From contig JAIUYC010000426.1 of the NCBI GenBank assembly GCA_020216575.1, forward strand, positions 1 through 5,028: 5,028 bases of DNA. The letters run 5' to 3'. How positions within the stretch are numbered: the first letter of the stretch is position 1; every line of letters starts with the position of its first letter. Source of the DNA: Coleofasciculus sp. S288. Its GTDB lineage: Bacteria; Cyanobacteriota; Cyanobacteriia; Cyanobacteriales; Coleofasciculaceae. Shown piece by piece: positions 1 through 4,425 of the stretch. Position numbers and translations under genes: made by a program. The notes beneath the pieces were generated by a model that made no database searches, had not been told where the DNA came from, and saw only the letters and a list, made by a program, of their open reading frames with translations.

Positions 1-520
1 CATAGAAACCTACCCCAATTACGCTCGCCCCTACCGTTCCAACTAACCACTGACCAAAGGGTTGGGCTAGCAACAGGGCTGTCCAGTCTCTCGACCCATA
101 GCCATTGTCGAAATCTACTTCACCGATGATAATCTGCACGGCGGTGATAGCTAATCCAGCGTAGATCAAGCCATTGCCTGCATAACTGAGGCGCACGATA
201 ATACCCTTGGCATCCCTGCCTTCGTGCTCCGTGTCCATAATCGCCTGGACAAGCCGCCACAGTACATATCCTGACAAGCCGATCGCAACTGAGCCGAGTA
301 AAACTCGCCCAAACGGTTGGTTGACGAGCGATCGCAAAGCCCCCCGCATGCCAGTAGTTCTGCCGCCTGAACCAAATGTTGTCGAAGCCGCCAGCCATCC
401 GACAATCGCGTAAACTACTCCCTTAGCCGCATAGCCGAGTCGAAAGAGTCGTTCCATCCAAGGGCTAGCAACTACGAGTCTCGCTATCTGTTCTATTCGG
501 TTCTTGGCATTTTTAATCAC
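1..520 (-). CDS. DUF1206 family multipass membrane protein (partial, 3' end off window)
   Basis: This is an integral membrane protein of unknown function. I read 173 codons from a GTG at 520-518 to the window edge without a stop. An in-frame TAG lies four codons upstream of the GTG, so translation starts at this GTG or later, for example at Met22. No clear Shine-Dalgarno precedes it. The family consists of repeated two-helix units, and two are visible. Unit 1 (about residues 29-95) has GYAAKGVVYAIVGWLA, then QPFGRVLLG and GYVLWRLVQA. Unit 2 (about 113-173) has SYAGNGLIYAGLAIT, then QPFGQWLVG. The family normally has three units in roughly 270 residues, so about 100 residues are missing off the left edge. 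The short polar linker MDTEHEGRDAKG (95-106) separates the units. HIP1 site 328-335 lies inside the gene. The family assignment comes from recalled motifs; the biochemical role is unknown. Confidence 0.83.
   Translation of the reverse strand, partial: MIKNAKNRIEQIARLVVASPWMERLFRLGYAAKGVVYAIVGWLAASTTFGSGGRTTGMRGALRSLVNQPFGRVLLGSVAIGLSGYVLWRLVQAIMDTEHEGRDAKGIIVRLSYAGNGLIYAGLAITAVQIIIGEVDFDNGYGSRDWTALLLAQPFGQWLVGTVGASVIGVGFY
328..335. repeat. HIP1 octamer GCGATCGC
   Basis: First of four exact copies in the window (others at 3084-3091, 3148-3155 and 3756-3763). All four lie inside coding regions. The motif is over-represented in many cyanobacterial genomes and is the main taxonomic clue here. 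Confidence 0.9.
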
Positions 521-550
521 TGCTATGAGCTATGCGTTTTAAGTAGCTAG

Positions 551-688
551 GTGCAATTAAATATAAAACGCTCCAGTGGTTACGTCCAGCCTAGTGTCGA
601 TGGGTTAGACGCTTTCATCCACCAGTCAGTGATCGCCTTGCTCAAACAAATTGTTGCCAGTGAGTTAGAAAAGCGGAAAAAGGAATAA
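551..688 (+). pseudogene. Possible gene remnant or small ORF of 45 codons
   Basis: A frame bounded by TAG at 548-550 and TAA at 686-688 encodes 45 residues if read from the GTG at 551. The product starts VQLNIKRSSGYVQPSVDG and ends ALLKQIVASELEKRKKE. The second half has the alternating hydrophobic and charged pattern of an amphipathic helix with a Lys/Glu-rich end, which looks like the natural C-terminus of a real protein. There is no Shine-Dalgarno before the GTG, and the 5' end overlaps the promoter candidate of the divergent DUF1206 gene. I therefore favour a truncated leftover from a lost gene over a working small gene. It ends 10 bp before the direct repeat of the MITE-like element. I do not recognise the family, and it may be chance. 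Confidence 0.25.
560..588 (-). promoter_or_regulatory. Candidate sigma-70-type promoter for the DUF1206 gene
   Basis: On the minus strand TGGACG (588-583, 4 of 6 matches to the -35 consensus) is followed after 17 bp by TATATT (565-560, 5 of 6 to the -10 consensus). Transcription would begin near 553, giving a leader of about 33 nt before the GTG start. Spacing and position are good, but this is a match by eye only. Confidence 0.42.
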
Positions 689-697
689 CGTTATAAG

Positions 698-823
698 CCC
701 TTAGGCTGGGGAGCATCCCAAATGTGCAATTTTAAAGAAGGGTGAGGAGAGTTTATATCTAAATTCTCTCCCGCTCCCCCGCCGACCGTATTTTTACAAA
801 AACGGGATGCACCCCTTAGGCTG
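698..823. mobile_element. MITE-like element with terminal inverted repeats and flanking direct repeat
   Basis: The ends GGGGAGCATCCC (708-719) and GGGATGCACCCC (804-815) are inverted copies of each other with a single mismatched pair in 12. They are flanked by an identical 11-bp direct repeat CCCTTAGGCTG at 698-708 and 813-823, part of which overlaps the terminal repeats. Depending on where the element is cut, the target duplication is 9 bp (CTTAGGCTG, element 709-814) or 7 bp (TTAGGCT, element 708-815). The roughly 105-bp interior contains no ORF. It has an imperfect hairpin, GGAGAG (746-751) against CTCTCC (766-771) with TTTA/TAAA inside. This is the architecture of a non-autonomous element mobilised in trans by a transposase encoded elsewhere. 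The parent insertion-sequence family cannot be fixed from this window. Confidence 0.62.
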
Positions 824-846
824 AGCTGCAATATCTTGCGTTCGGA

Positions 847-890
847 CAGTAAAATACCCCACTTTATGGCAAAGCAATAGAAGTGGAGTA
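847..890 (-). terminator. Weak intrinsic terminator candidate after the two-module lipoprotein gene
   Basis: TACCCCACTT (855-864) pairs with AAGTGGAGTA (881-890), a 10-bp stem with one mismatch and a 16-nt loop. Read on the minus strand, the stem is followed by ATTTTACTG, a short T-rich tract. It lies 33 bp past the stop codon of the minus-strand gene ending at 923. The long loop and weak T-tract make it a modest candidate. Confidence 0.4.
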
Positions 891-922
891 TGTTTACCCA
901 AGCGAACCAAACGAGCGTGAAT

Positions 923-1771
923 TTATTGTTGTATGGCTGAGGGGAATACGTATTTAGCGACGAGTACAGGCTTGTTCCTGAATCTCACGTCCAGCTCTCT
1001 TTGTAGAGCCAAATCCCAGCCTAAATCGTAATCCCGCACAATTTCAGCAGCGATGAACGGACGTAGCCTCCCGGTTACGACAACCTCCTGATTTTCACCA
1101 AGAACTCGTCCTGGAGTCGCATTGATAACCAGCAACTCCCTGCCCTCAATCAGCTCGTTCTCACTGAGAGTAAACGCCGTCGGACTAAGTATATCTGTGA
1201 TACCAGCCTCTACTGCAACATCTACGTTGTAAAACGGAGTGGGATTGGCGACAATTTCTTCTGGTTCGGGCGCTAGCGCACTGGACTGGGCAATAATAAC
1301 AGGCTTACTTTCGTAGTCTATATAAAGGTTTGGATCTCCTAATTCCAGACCGAACTCTCTTTCGATATCAGCAAATACAAACCGACGAACTTCACCCGTT
1401 ACTTGAACCTCTGTATCGCCAGTGGGGACAACAAAGGGTGAGCCTGAAGCATTTATAACTAGAATTGGCTCACCACCAAAGAACTGTTCACTACTAATTG
1501 TGAAGGAATAAGGATCCATTAGTCTTAAAACTTCACTTCTGACTGTTACAGATTGACCAATGAGTTCGGCTGTTTCTTCAGCCACTTCCTCTGCGGTAAC
1601 GTTATCTTCAACCAACTGGACATCTGGCTCTGGCTCCCTAACGGTAAGTCGTGCTGTCGGTTCTTCGTCACCGCAAGCAGGAAGAAACATAGCCATCAGT
1701 GCTAGCCCTACTGCACCCGTGGAGAGTTTTCCACGATTTACAAAACGATTAAGATGATGTTTTTTCAGCAT
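923..1771 (-). CDS. Lipoprotein with two copies of a beta-rich (OB-like) module, function unknown
   Basis: This 282-residue protein is predicted to be exported and lipid-anchored. The signal peptide has a basic n-region (KKHH..R..R.K), a hydrophobic core GAVGLALMAMFL and a clear lipobox LPAC with Cys33 as the lipidated residue, followed by an acidic linker (34-66). Two related modules follow. Module A is about 68-162 and module B about 180-274. Both share the order: a strand after a V-x-V start, DP-SFTIS or SPTAFTLS, an E-FFGGEPILVINA or E-LIEGRELLVINA block, VTGEVRRFVFADIE or VTGRLRPFIAAEIV, then KPVIIA or KPVLVA near the end. This shows an internal duplication. The strand-rich pattern suggests an OB-like fold, which is inference. 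I recall similar single modules in other cyanobacterial and actinobacterial envelope proteins but no named family. The ATG is supported by AGGGGA (1786-1781), 9 nt upstream. The gene is probably transcribed alone, since the next upstream gene ends 411 bp away. Confidence 0.85.
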   Translation of the reverse strand: MLKKHHLNRFVNRGKLSTGAVGLALMAMFLPACGDEEPTARLTVREPEPDVQLVEDNVTAEEVAEETAELIGQSVTVRSEVLRLMDPYSFTISSEQFFGGEPILVINASGSPFVVPTGDTEVQVTGEVRRFVFADIEREFGLELGDPNLYIDYESKPVIIAQSSALAPEPEEIVANPTPFYNVDVAVEAGITDILSPTAFTLSENELIEGRELLVINATPGRVLGENQEVVVTGRLRPFIAAEIVRDYDLGWDLALQRELDVRFRNKPVLVAKYVFPSAIQQ

Positions 1772-1780
1772 TTGTAAATT

Positions 1781-1786
1781 TCCCCT
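1781..1786 (-). promoter_or_regulatory. Ribosome binding site of the two-module lipoprotein gene
   Basis: Minus-strand AGGGGA lies 9 nt before the ATG at 1771-1769. It supports this start, which also gives a complete lipoprotein signal peptide. Confidence 0.6.
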
Positions 1787-1863
1787 GATGTTCTACTAAA
1801 CATACTTTGGTATGGCGTGAGTAGCTTGTTATTAAAATAGCTTCAGCCAATCCAAGTTAATGT

Positions 1864-1894
1864 TTTATAGCTCCATTTGAAGTCTTTACATCAA
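1864..1894 (-). promoter_or_regulatory. Candidate promoter for the two-module lipoprotein gene
   Basis: On the minus strand TTGATG (1894-1889, first four bases match the -35 consensus) and TATAAA (1869-1864, 5 of 6 to the -10) are separated by 19 bp, slightly longer than ideal. The start would fall near 1857, giving a leader of about 85 nt. A short perfect inverted repeat CATAC-TTTG-GTATG (1801-1814) lies inside that leader and could be a small hairpin or an operator. Confidence 0.3.
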
Positions 1895-2182
1895 GGTTAA
1901 AAAGAGTGGGAAAGCGTTTCGTCTTCCTATAGAGTAGTAACGCATCTTTCTAATTTGATATTTTTATATTTTGCTCAATTGTATAGGGTTTTACTAGAGC
2001 ATCGTTTCAGTAATCGCAAAATGGCCTAGTCATTGACTCGACTCTAAGCTGCCACGCCTTATTGCATTCAATAGACGGGCTTTTCAGCCTATCTCTCAAG
2101 AGTTTCAGAAATTTGATTGTGCAAAATAGAATGCCTGTTAGCTTCCCCTATCTCTAAATAAAAAGAAATTCACTACAGTTAA

Positions 2183-3220
2183 TTATTTCTCCACAACAAC
2201 TGGGATACCTACTGCAACCCATTCATACAACTCACGAATATCTTTGTTGTACATGCGAACGCAGCCATGAGATGCAGCACCTCCGACTGATTCCCGGTCA
2301 GGTGTGCCATGAAAACCGATGTAATTTCGCCCATCTGTCCAAAATCCAATATATCTCTCTCCTAAAGGATTCTCTGGGCCGGGAGGCACGACTTCATTAG
2401 TAAAAGGATGTATCCATGTTGGGTGTTCAATCTTGTCGATCACTTGAAACGTGCCCATTGGCGTTTCCCATCCCGATCTACCCACTGCAACTGGGTAGCT
2501 AGTCAGCTTAGTTTCACCGTTATAGATATATAGTTTCCGCTCACCTCGCTTGAGCACTAAACGAGTCGCTTTAGCCAGAACCTGATTACCAGATTCACTG
2601 CTGCCACCGCCCCTAACATTTTCTTCACCAGTGACATGGGCAGTAGAAACCCAACCGCCATCCTTGAGCTGAACCCAATTATCTGTAATTGACCCTATGG
2701 TTTCAACCGTTTGTCCGTTGTGCAGAACATCAATGATGGAATGGGCTACCCCTGGACTGGAGCGTACATTCAGAGAAGAAGCCGTCACCGTAATCGCATT
2801 GCTAGCTTTACTACCATCGCCATCGCTACCACAGGCAATATCAGGATGTAGTCCCAGAGCTTCTGCTGTTGCTGCATCAACGACACCATCTGGCGCTAAT
2901 CCCTTCCTTTGCTGGAAGCGGATGACTGCATACTCCGTCTTCCCGCCAAAAACACCATCAACGGCACCTGGATCATGTCCCACTCGTTCAAGTGCCTGTT
3001 GCACAGTTTGCACGGTTGGGCAGGCGTCTTTACGCTGAACGGCGGCATCAGCATTGGAGGCTGCCGTCATCACAGTAGACACGGCGATCGCACCTCCTGC
3101 CAACCCCACTAATGTGGAACTGGAGATTGATAACTTTAACTCTTCGAGCGATCGCAATTGGGGTTCTGAACCCGGATCTTCATAAGCAATGGCACAGTGA
3201 ACAAAAGCAAGTGTTTCCAC
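2183..3220 (-). CDS. L,D-transpeptidase with PG-binding, SH3b and YkuD domains
   Basis: This 345-residue exported enzyme is predicted to form L,D-crosslinks in peptidoglycan or attach molecules to it, working in the periplasm. Domains in order are: an N-terminal extension (1-35); a hydrophobic segment (36-59) ending NADAA, a likely signal/anchor; a PG_binding_1 domain (about 66-124, with VQQALERVG, DGVFGGKTEYAVIRFQ and DGVVDAATAEALG); an SH3b domain (about 142-197, with LNVRSSPG and NWVQLKDGGWVS); and a YkuD catalytic domain (about 219-344). The active-site signature is complete: HGT at 304-306 and SHGCVR at 317-322, with Cys320 as nucleophile and His318 and Arg322 in place. The start is a GTG, not ATG, fixed by a near-perfect Shine-Dalgarno AAGGAGG (3232-3226) 5 nt upstream. 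It lies 27 bp downstream of the lipoprotein gene at 3248-3826, so the two are probably co-transcribed. The N-terminal extension is net acidic, unusual before an export signal. The actual acyl acceptor in vivo is unknown. Confidence 0.93.
   Translation of the reverse strand: METLAFVHCAIAYEDPGSEPQLRSLEELKLSISSSTLVGLAGGAIAVSTVMTAASNADAAVQRKDACPTVQTVQQALERVGHDPGAVDGVFGGKTEYAVIRFQQRKGLAPDGVVDAATAEALGLHPDIACGSDGDGSKASNAITVTASSLNVRSSPGVAHSIIDVLHNGQTVETIGSITDNWVQLKDGGWVSTAHVTGEENVRGGGSSESGNQVLAKATRLVLKRGERKLYIYNGETKLTSYPVAVGRSGWETPMGTFQVIDKIEHPTWIHPFTNEVVPPGPENPLGERYIGFWTDGRNYIGFHGTPDRESVGGAASHGCVRMYNKDIRELYEWVAVGIPVVVEK
3084..3091. repeat. HIP1 octamer GCGATCGC
   Basis: Exact copy in the L,D-transpeptidase gene, within the codons of the hydrophobic N-terminal segment. 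Confidence 0.9.
3148..3155. repeat. HIP1 octamer GCGATCGC
   Basis: Exact copy in the L,D-transpeptidase gene, within the acidic N-terminal extension and only 57 bp from the previous copy. Confidence 0.9.
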
Positions 3221-3225
3221 GGTTT

Positions 3226-3232
3226 CCTCCTT
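3226..3232 (-). promoter_or_regulatory. Strong Shine-Dalgarno fixing a GTG start for the L,D-transpeptidase
   Basis: Minus-strand AAGGAGG lies 5 nt before the GTG at 3220-3218. It is the best ribosome binding site in the window. It settles the choice of a non-ATG start and therefore the inclusion of the acidic N-terminal extension. Confidence 0.8.
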
Positions 3233-3247
3233 GGTATGACAAGCTTA

Positions 3248-3826
3248 TTACCAAAGCGCTCTCACCGCAGTAGGCTGCTCAGCTGGCAGTTGTGCCTGAG
3301 CAATCGGTGTTGGAGCCGGAGGAACCGGTGCAACCTCCACTGTCCTTGGAGTAGCTGTTGGAGCAGGCTGCGCCTGTGCTGACTTCACTATCTCTGGAGT
3401 AGCTGTTGGAGCAGATTGCACCTGTGCTAGCCTCACTTCCTCTGAAGTATCTGTTGGAATAGGCAGCACAACTTGCGGTTCAGCTTCAGCAATCGGTGCC
3501 GGAATAGACTGCACCAACCTCACTTCAGTCACCCTACCCTGGGTATCCAAGACGGCAGCAATCAACTTTGCGCGTGCCAAAGCCAGTCGTTCTATCTCAC
3601 TTCGAGGAACTAAAATCTCTCTGGTTTCACCTTCAGCTAGTCGAAGCCTTACTCTTTCATCCTCAATCCCTAGAATCTCGCCGGTAACAACTGCCTCATT
3701 TTCCACTAGATTCGCCTGACTCAGCCGTTGCTCTGACTCTGGTTCACTGTCACAAGCGATCGCCGTATATGACACTGCTGAAACTAATACTGCTAAAATC
3801 ACACCCGTCTTTTTTGAAAGAGCCAT
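3248..3826 (-). CDS. Small predicted lipoprotein with Pro/Ala/Thr-rich tandem-repeat tail
   Basis: A 192-residue exported protein with no family that I recognise. I choose the ATG at 3826-3824 over the in-frame ATG at 3874. It gives a normal signal peptide (MALSKK, then TGVILAVLVSAVSYTAIA) and has AAGGTG 8 nt upstream. The longer form would add 16 residues without signal character. Cys25 in AIAC followed by DSEPESE suggests lipidation, but the box is imperfect because position -3 is Ala, not Leu. A compact strand-rich domain follows (about 43-106), with VVTGEILGIEDERVRLRL, ILVPRSEIERL and GRVTEVRLVQ. The rest (107-192) is a Pro/Ala/Thr/Gln-rich tail with a 16-residue repeat, probably a flexible linker reaching across or along the wall. 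It is the first gene of a pair with the L,D-transpeptidase 27 bp downstream. A helper or wall-anchoring role is inferred from context only. Confidence 0.82.
   Translation of the reverse strand: MALSKKTGVILAVLVSAVSYTAIACDSEPESEQRLSQANLVENEAVVTGEILGIEDERVRLRLAEGETREILVPRSEIERLALARAKLIAAVLDTQGRVTEVRLVQSIPAPIAEAEPQVVLPIPTDTSEEVRLAQVQSAPTATPEIVKSAQAQPAPTATPRTVEVAPVPPAPTPIAQAQLPAEQPTAVRALW
3266..3457 (-). repeat. Four 48-bp tandem repeats encoding a 16-residue Pro/Ala/Thr-rich unit
   Basis: The blocks AGTAGCTGTTGGAGCAG at 3350 and 3398 are identical and exactly 48 bp apart. A third, diverged copy begins at 3446 and a degenerate one near 3302. In protein these are residues 124-139, 140-155, 156-171 and 172-187, each starting PT (PTDTSEEV, PTATPEIV, PTATPRTV, PTPIAQAQ) and ending in Ala. 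The in-frame period lets copies be gained or lost without breaking the gene. Confidence 0.78.
3756..3763. repeat. HIP1 octamer GCGATCGC
   Basis: Exact copy in the small lipoprotein gene, spanning the codons just before the putative lipidated Cys25. Confidence 0.9.
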
Positions 3827-3881
3827 ACTCCTTTCACCTTGAAACGAAACTACTTGAGCAACGAACCAACCCACTGACAGT

Positions 3882-3899
3882 GTCTTACGCTCGTAAGAC
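3882..3899. repeat. Perfect 7-bp inverted repeat in the leader of the lipoprotein/L,D-transpeptidase unit
   Basis: GTCTTAC (3882-3888) and GTAAGAC (3893-3899) flank the 4-nt loop GCTC. The repeat lies 56 bp upstream of the preferred ATG (3826), between it and the promoter candidate. It could be an mRNA leader hairpin or a repressor site. No T-tract follows on the minus strand, so it is not a classical terminator. Confidence 0.5.
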
Positions 3900-3963
3900 T
3901 GCTAATGCAGCTAAACTAACTGCCACATGCTAACTATTTCTACGAGTAGATAAAATCCCCCAG

Positions 3964-3993
3964 AATATATAACTCTTTAGAAGTATGAGTCGA
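3964..3993 (-). promoter_or_regulatory. Candidate promoter for the lipoprotein/L,D-transpeptidase unit
   Basis: On the minus strand TCGACT (3993-3988, 4 of 6 to the -35 consensus) and TATATT (3969-3964, 5 of 6 to the -10) are 18 bp apart. The overlapping TATATA two bases upstream would give a 16-bp spacing. Transcription would start near 3957, leaving a leader of about 130 nt that contains the 3882-3899 inverted repeat. Confidence 0.38.
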
Positions 3994-4101
3994 AGGTTAG
4001 GCTTTTGAGAGGGTTTTAAGGGTTTAAAATGTAAACCTCTATACCAGCAAAGGTAATATTTTTTTTGCTTAGATTTAGACCTGTCCTAAATATCTGCGCC
4101 T

Positions 4102-4133
4102 AAAAAAGAGAGATTGAATTGTTTAATTCAATC
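4102..4133 (-). terminator. AT-rich 9-bp hairpin followed by a T6 tract on the minus strand
   Basis: GATTGAATT (4112-4120) and AATTCAATC (4125-4133) form a perfect stem with a 4-nt loop. On the minus strand the stem is followed by CTCT and then six T (4107-4102), as in an intrinsic terminator, although the stem is GC-poor. No clear minus-strand gene lies upstream of it, so it may instead block stray antisense transcription or be a protein-binding site. Confidence 0.3.
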
Positions 4134-4160
4134 GAGAGTAAACAATAACACTTTAGGTAG

Positions 4161-4319
4161 AAGTTAAATCAAACAAAAGCCGTTAATGTACTAGGCAGCG
4201 ACAGCGTGGTAGATGAAACTATCGAACTACTGTGTCACTACCTGGAGCAGTAGTTCCTAGACGCGGAGACTTTGCAGCAAAAACTTACCGCCCAACAACA
4301 AGAACACAAAGCGGTGTAA
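4161..4319 (+). pseudogene. Possible decayed reading frame interrupted by an amber codon
   Basis: Between stops at 4158 and 4317 one plus-strand frame reads KLNQTKAVNVLGSDSVVDETIELLCHYLEQ, then TAG (4251-4253), then FLDAETLQQKLTAQQQEHKAV and TAA. The segments VVDETIELLCHYLEQ and LDAETLQQKL look like amphipathic helices of a real protein. No ATG or ribosome binding site precedes them; the only in-frame alternative start is GTG at 4206. I suggest a fragment of a dead gene carrying one nonsense mutation. I do not recognise the family. Chance is a serious alternative, because the amber codon coincides with one arm of an inverted repeat (4248-4256). Confidence 0.22.
4224..4256. repeat. Perfect 9-bp inverted repeat GAACTACTG / CAGTAGTTC
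   Basis: The arms at 4224-4232 and 4248-4256 are exact reverse complements, separated by 15 nt. No T-tract follows on either strand, so it is not a usual terminator. It lies in the gene-free stretch 170 bp upstream of the serine hydrolase start and could be a binding site or a structured RNA element. Confidence 0.45.
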
Positions 4320-4361
4320 ACTCCAGTGGATTGCGGTTTGCAGCTGTAGATACCTGTTTGA

Positions 4362-4395
4362 AGTGAAGTGTGTTCTTCACTCATAGCTAGCTATG
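4362..4395. promoter_or_regulatory. Abutting hairpin and 14-bp palindrome just upstream of the serine hydrolase gene
   Basis: AGTGAAG (4362-4368) pairs with CTTCACT (4375-4381) around a 6-nt loop. Directly next to it, CATAGCTAGCTATG (4382-4395) is a perfect 14-bp palindrome. The palindrome ends 30 bp before the ATG at 4426, a position suited to an operator or an mRNA leader structure. I could not identify a convincing promoter here, so whether the sites lie in the transcript is unknown. Confidence 0.42.
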
Positions 4396-4425
4396 CAATT
4401 TGGTATGAGAAGGTAAAGAGAGAGT

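Larger units (their letters stand above)
521..922. other. Gene-poor intergenic region between DUF1206 and the two-module lipoprotein gene
   Basis: About 400 bp without an intact gene. It holds a promoter candidate (560-588), a possible gene remnant (551-688), the MITE-like element (698-823) and a terminator hairpin (855-890). The two flanking genes are both on the minus strand. I see no RNA gene in it. Confidence 0.7.
1772..2182. other. AT-rich non-coding gap between lipoprotein and L,D-transpeptidase genes
   Basis: These 411 bp lie between two minus-strand genes. The middle (about 1950-2000) is very AT-rich. Apart from the promoter candidate at 1864-1894 and the CATAC/GTATG repeat at 1801-1814, I see only short imperfect repeats, such as TATTG/CAATA around 2060-2073. 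There is no convincing terminator for the transpeptidase gene: the T-rich tract just past its stop has no hairpin before it. I see no RNA gene. Confidence 0.6.
3827..4425. other. Divergent intergenic region rich in inverted repeats
   Basis: About 600 bp with no intact gene separate the minus-strand lipoprotein/transpeptidase unit from the plus-strand serine hydrolase. The left part holds the leader hairpin and promoter candidate of the minus-strand unit. The middle has a T8 tract (4059-4066) and the AT-rich hairpin (4112-4133). The right part holds the possible decayed frame (4161-4319) and three further inverted repeats. Confidence 0.6.

Noticed and set aside
120..405. Two overlapping minus-strand open frames with ATG starts of 79 and 92 codons
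   Set aside because: Both lie in other frames of the DUF1206 gene, whose frame carries clear membrane-repeat motifs through the same bases.
207..413. Plus-strand open frame of 68 codons
   Set aside because: Antisense to the DUF1206 coding region, with no ribosome binding site and a composition typical of a shadow frame.
1560..1757. Plus-strand open frame of 65 codons, Ser/Ala/Thr-rich
   Set aside because: Antisense to the signal peptide and acidic linker of the two-module lipoprotein; the low-complexity composition mirrors the Glu/Val-rich real frame.
2697..3382. Three plus-strand open frames antisense to the transpeptidase and small lipoprotein genes
   Set aside because: Their products look like no domain, are Cys/Ser/Arg-rich, and lie opposite well-supported minus-strand domains (SH3b, PG-binding, lipoprotein tail).
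3266..3457. 48-bp periodic repeats as a CRISPR-like array
   Set aside because: There are no unique spacers. The repeats are contiguous, diverged, in frame and inside a gene, so they are protein-coding tandem repeats.
3827..3874. Upstream ATG at 3874 as the start of the small lipoprotein
   Set aside because: It would add 16 residues ahead of a normal signal peptide. The ATG at 3826 has AAGGTG at suitable spacing and gives a usual lipoprotein N-terminus.
4021..4066. Hairpin GGTTTA/TAAACC with a downstream T8 tract as a plus-strand terminator
   Set aside because: The T run begins 21 nt after the short AT-rich stem and no plus-strand gene precedes it.
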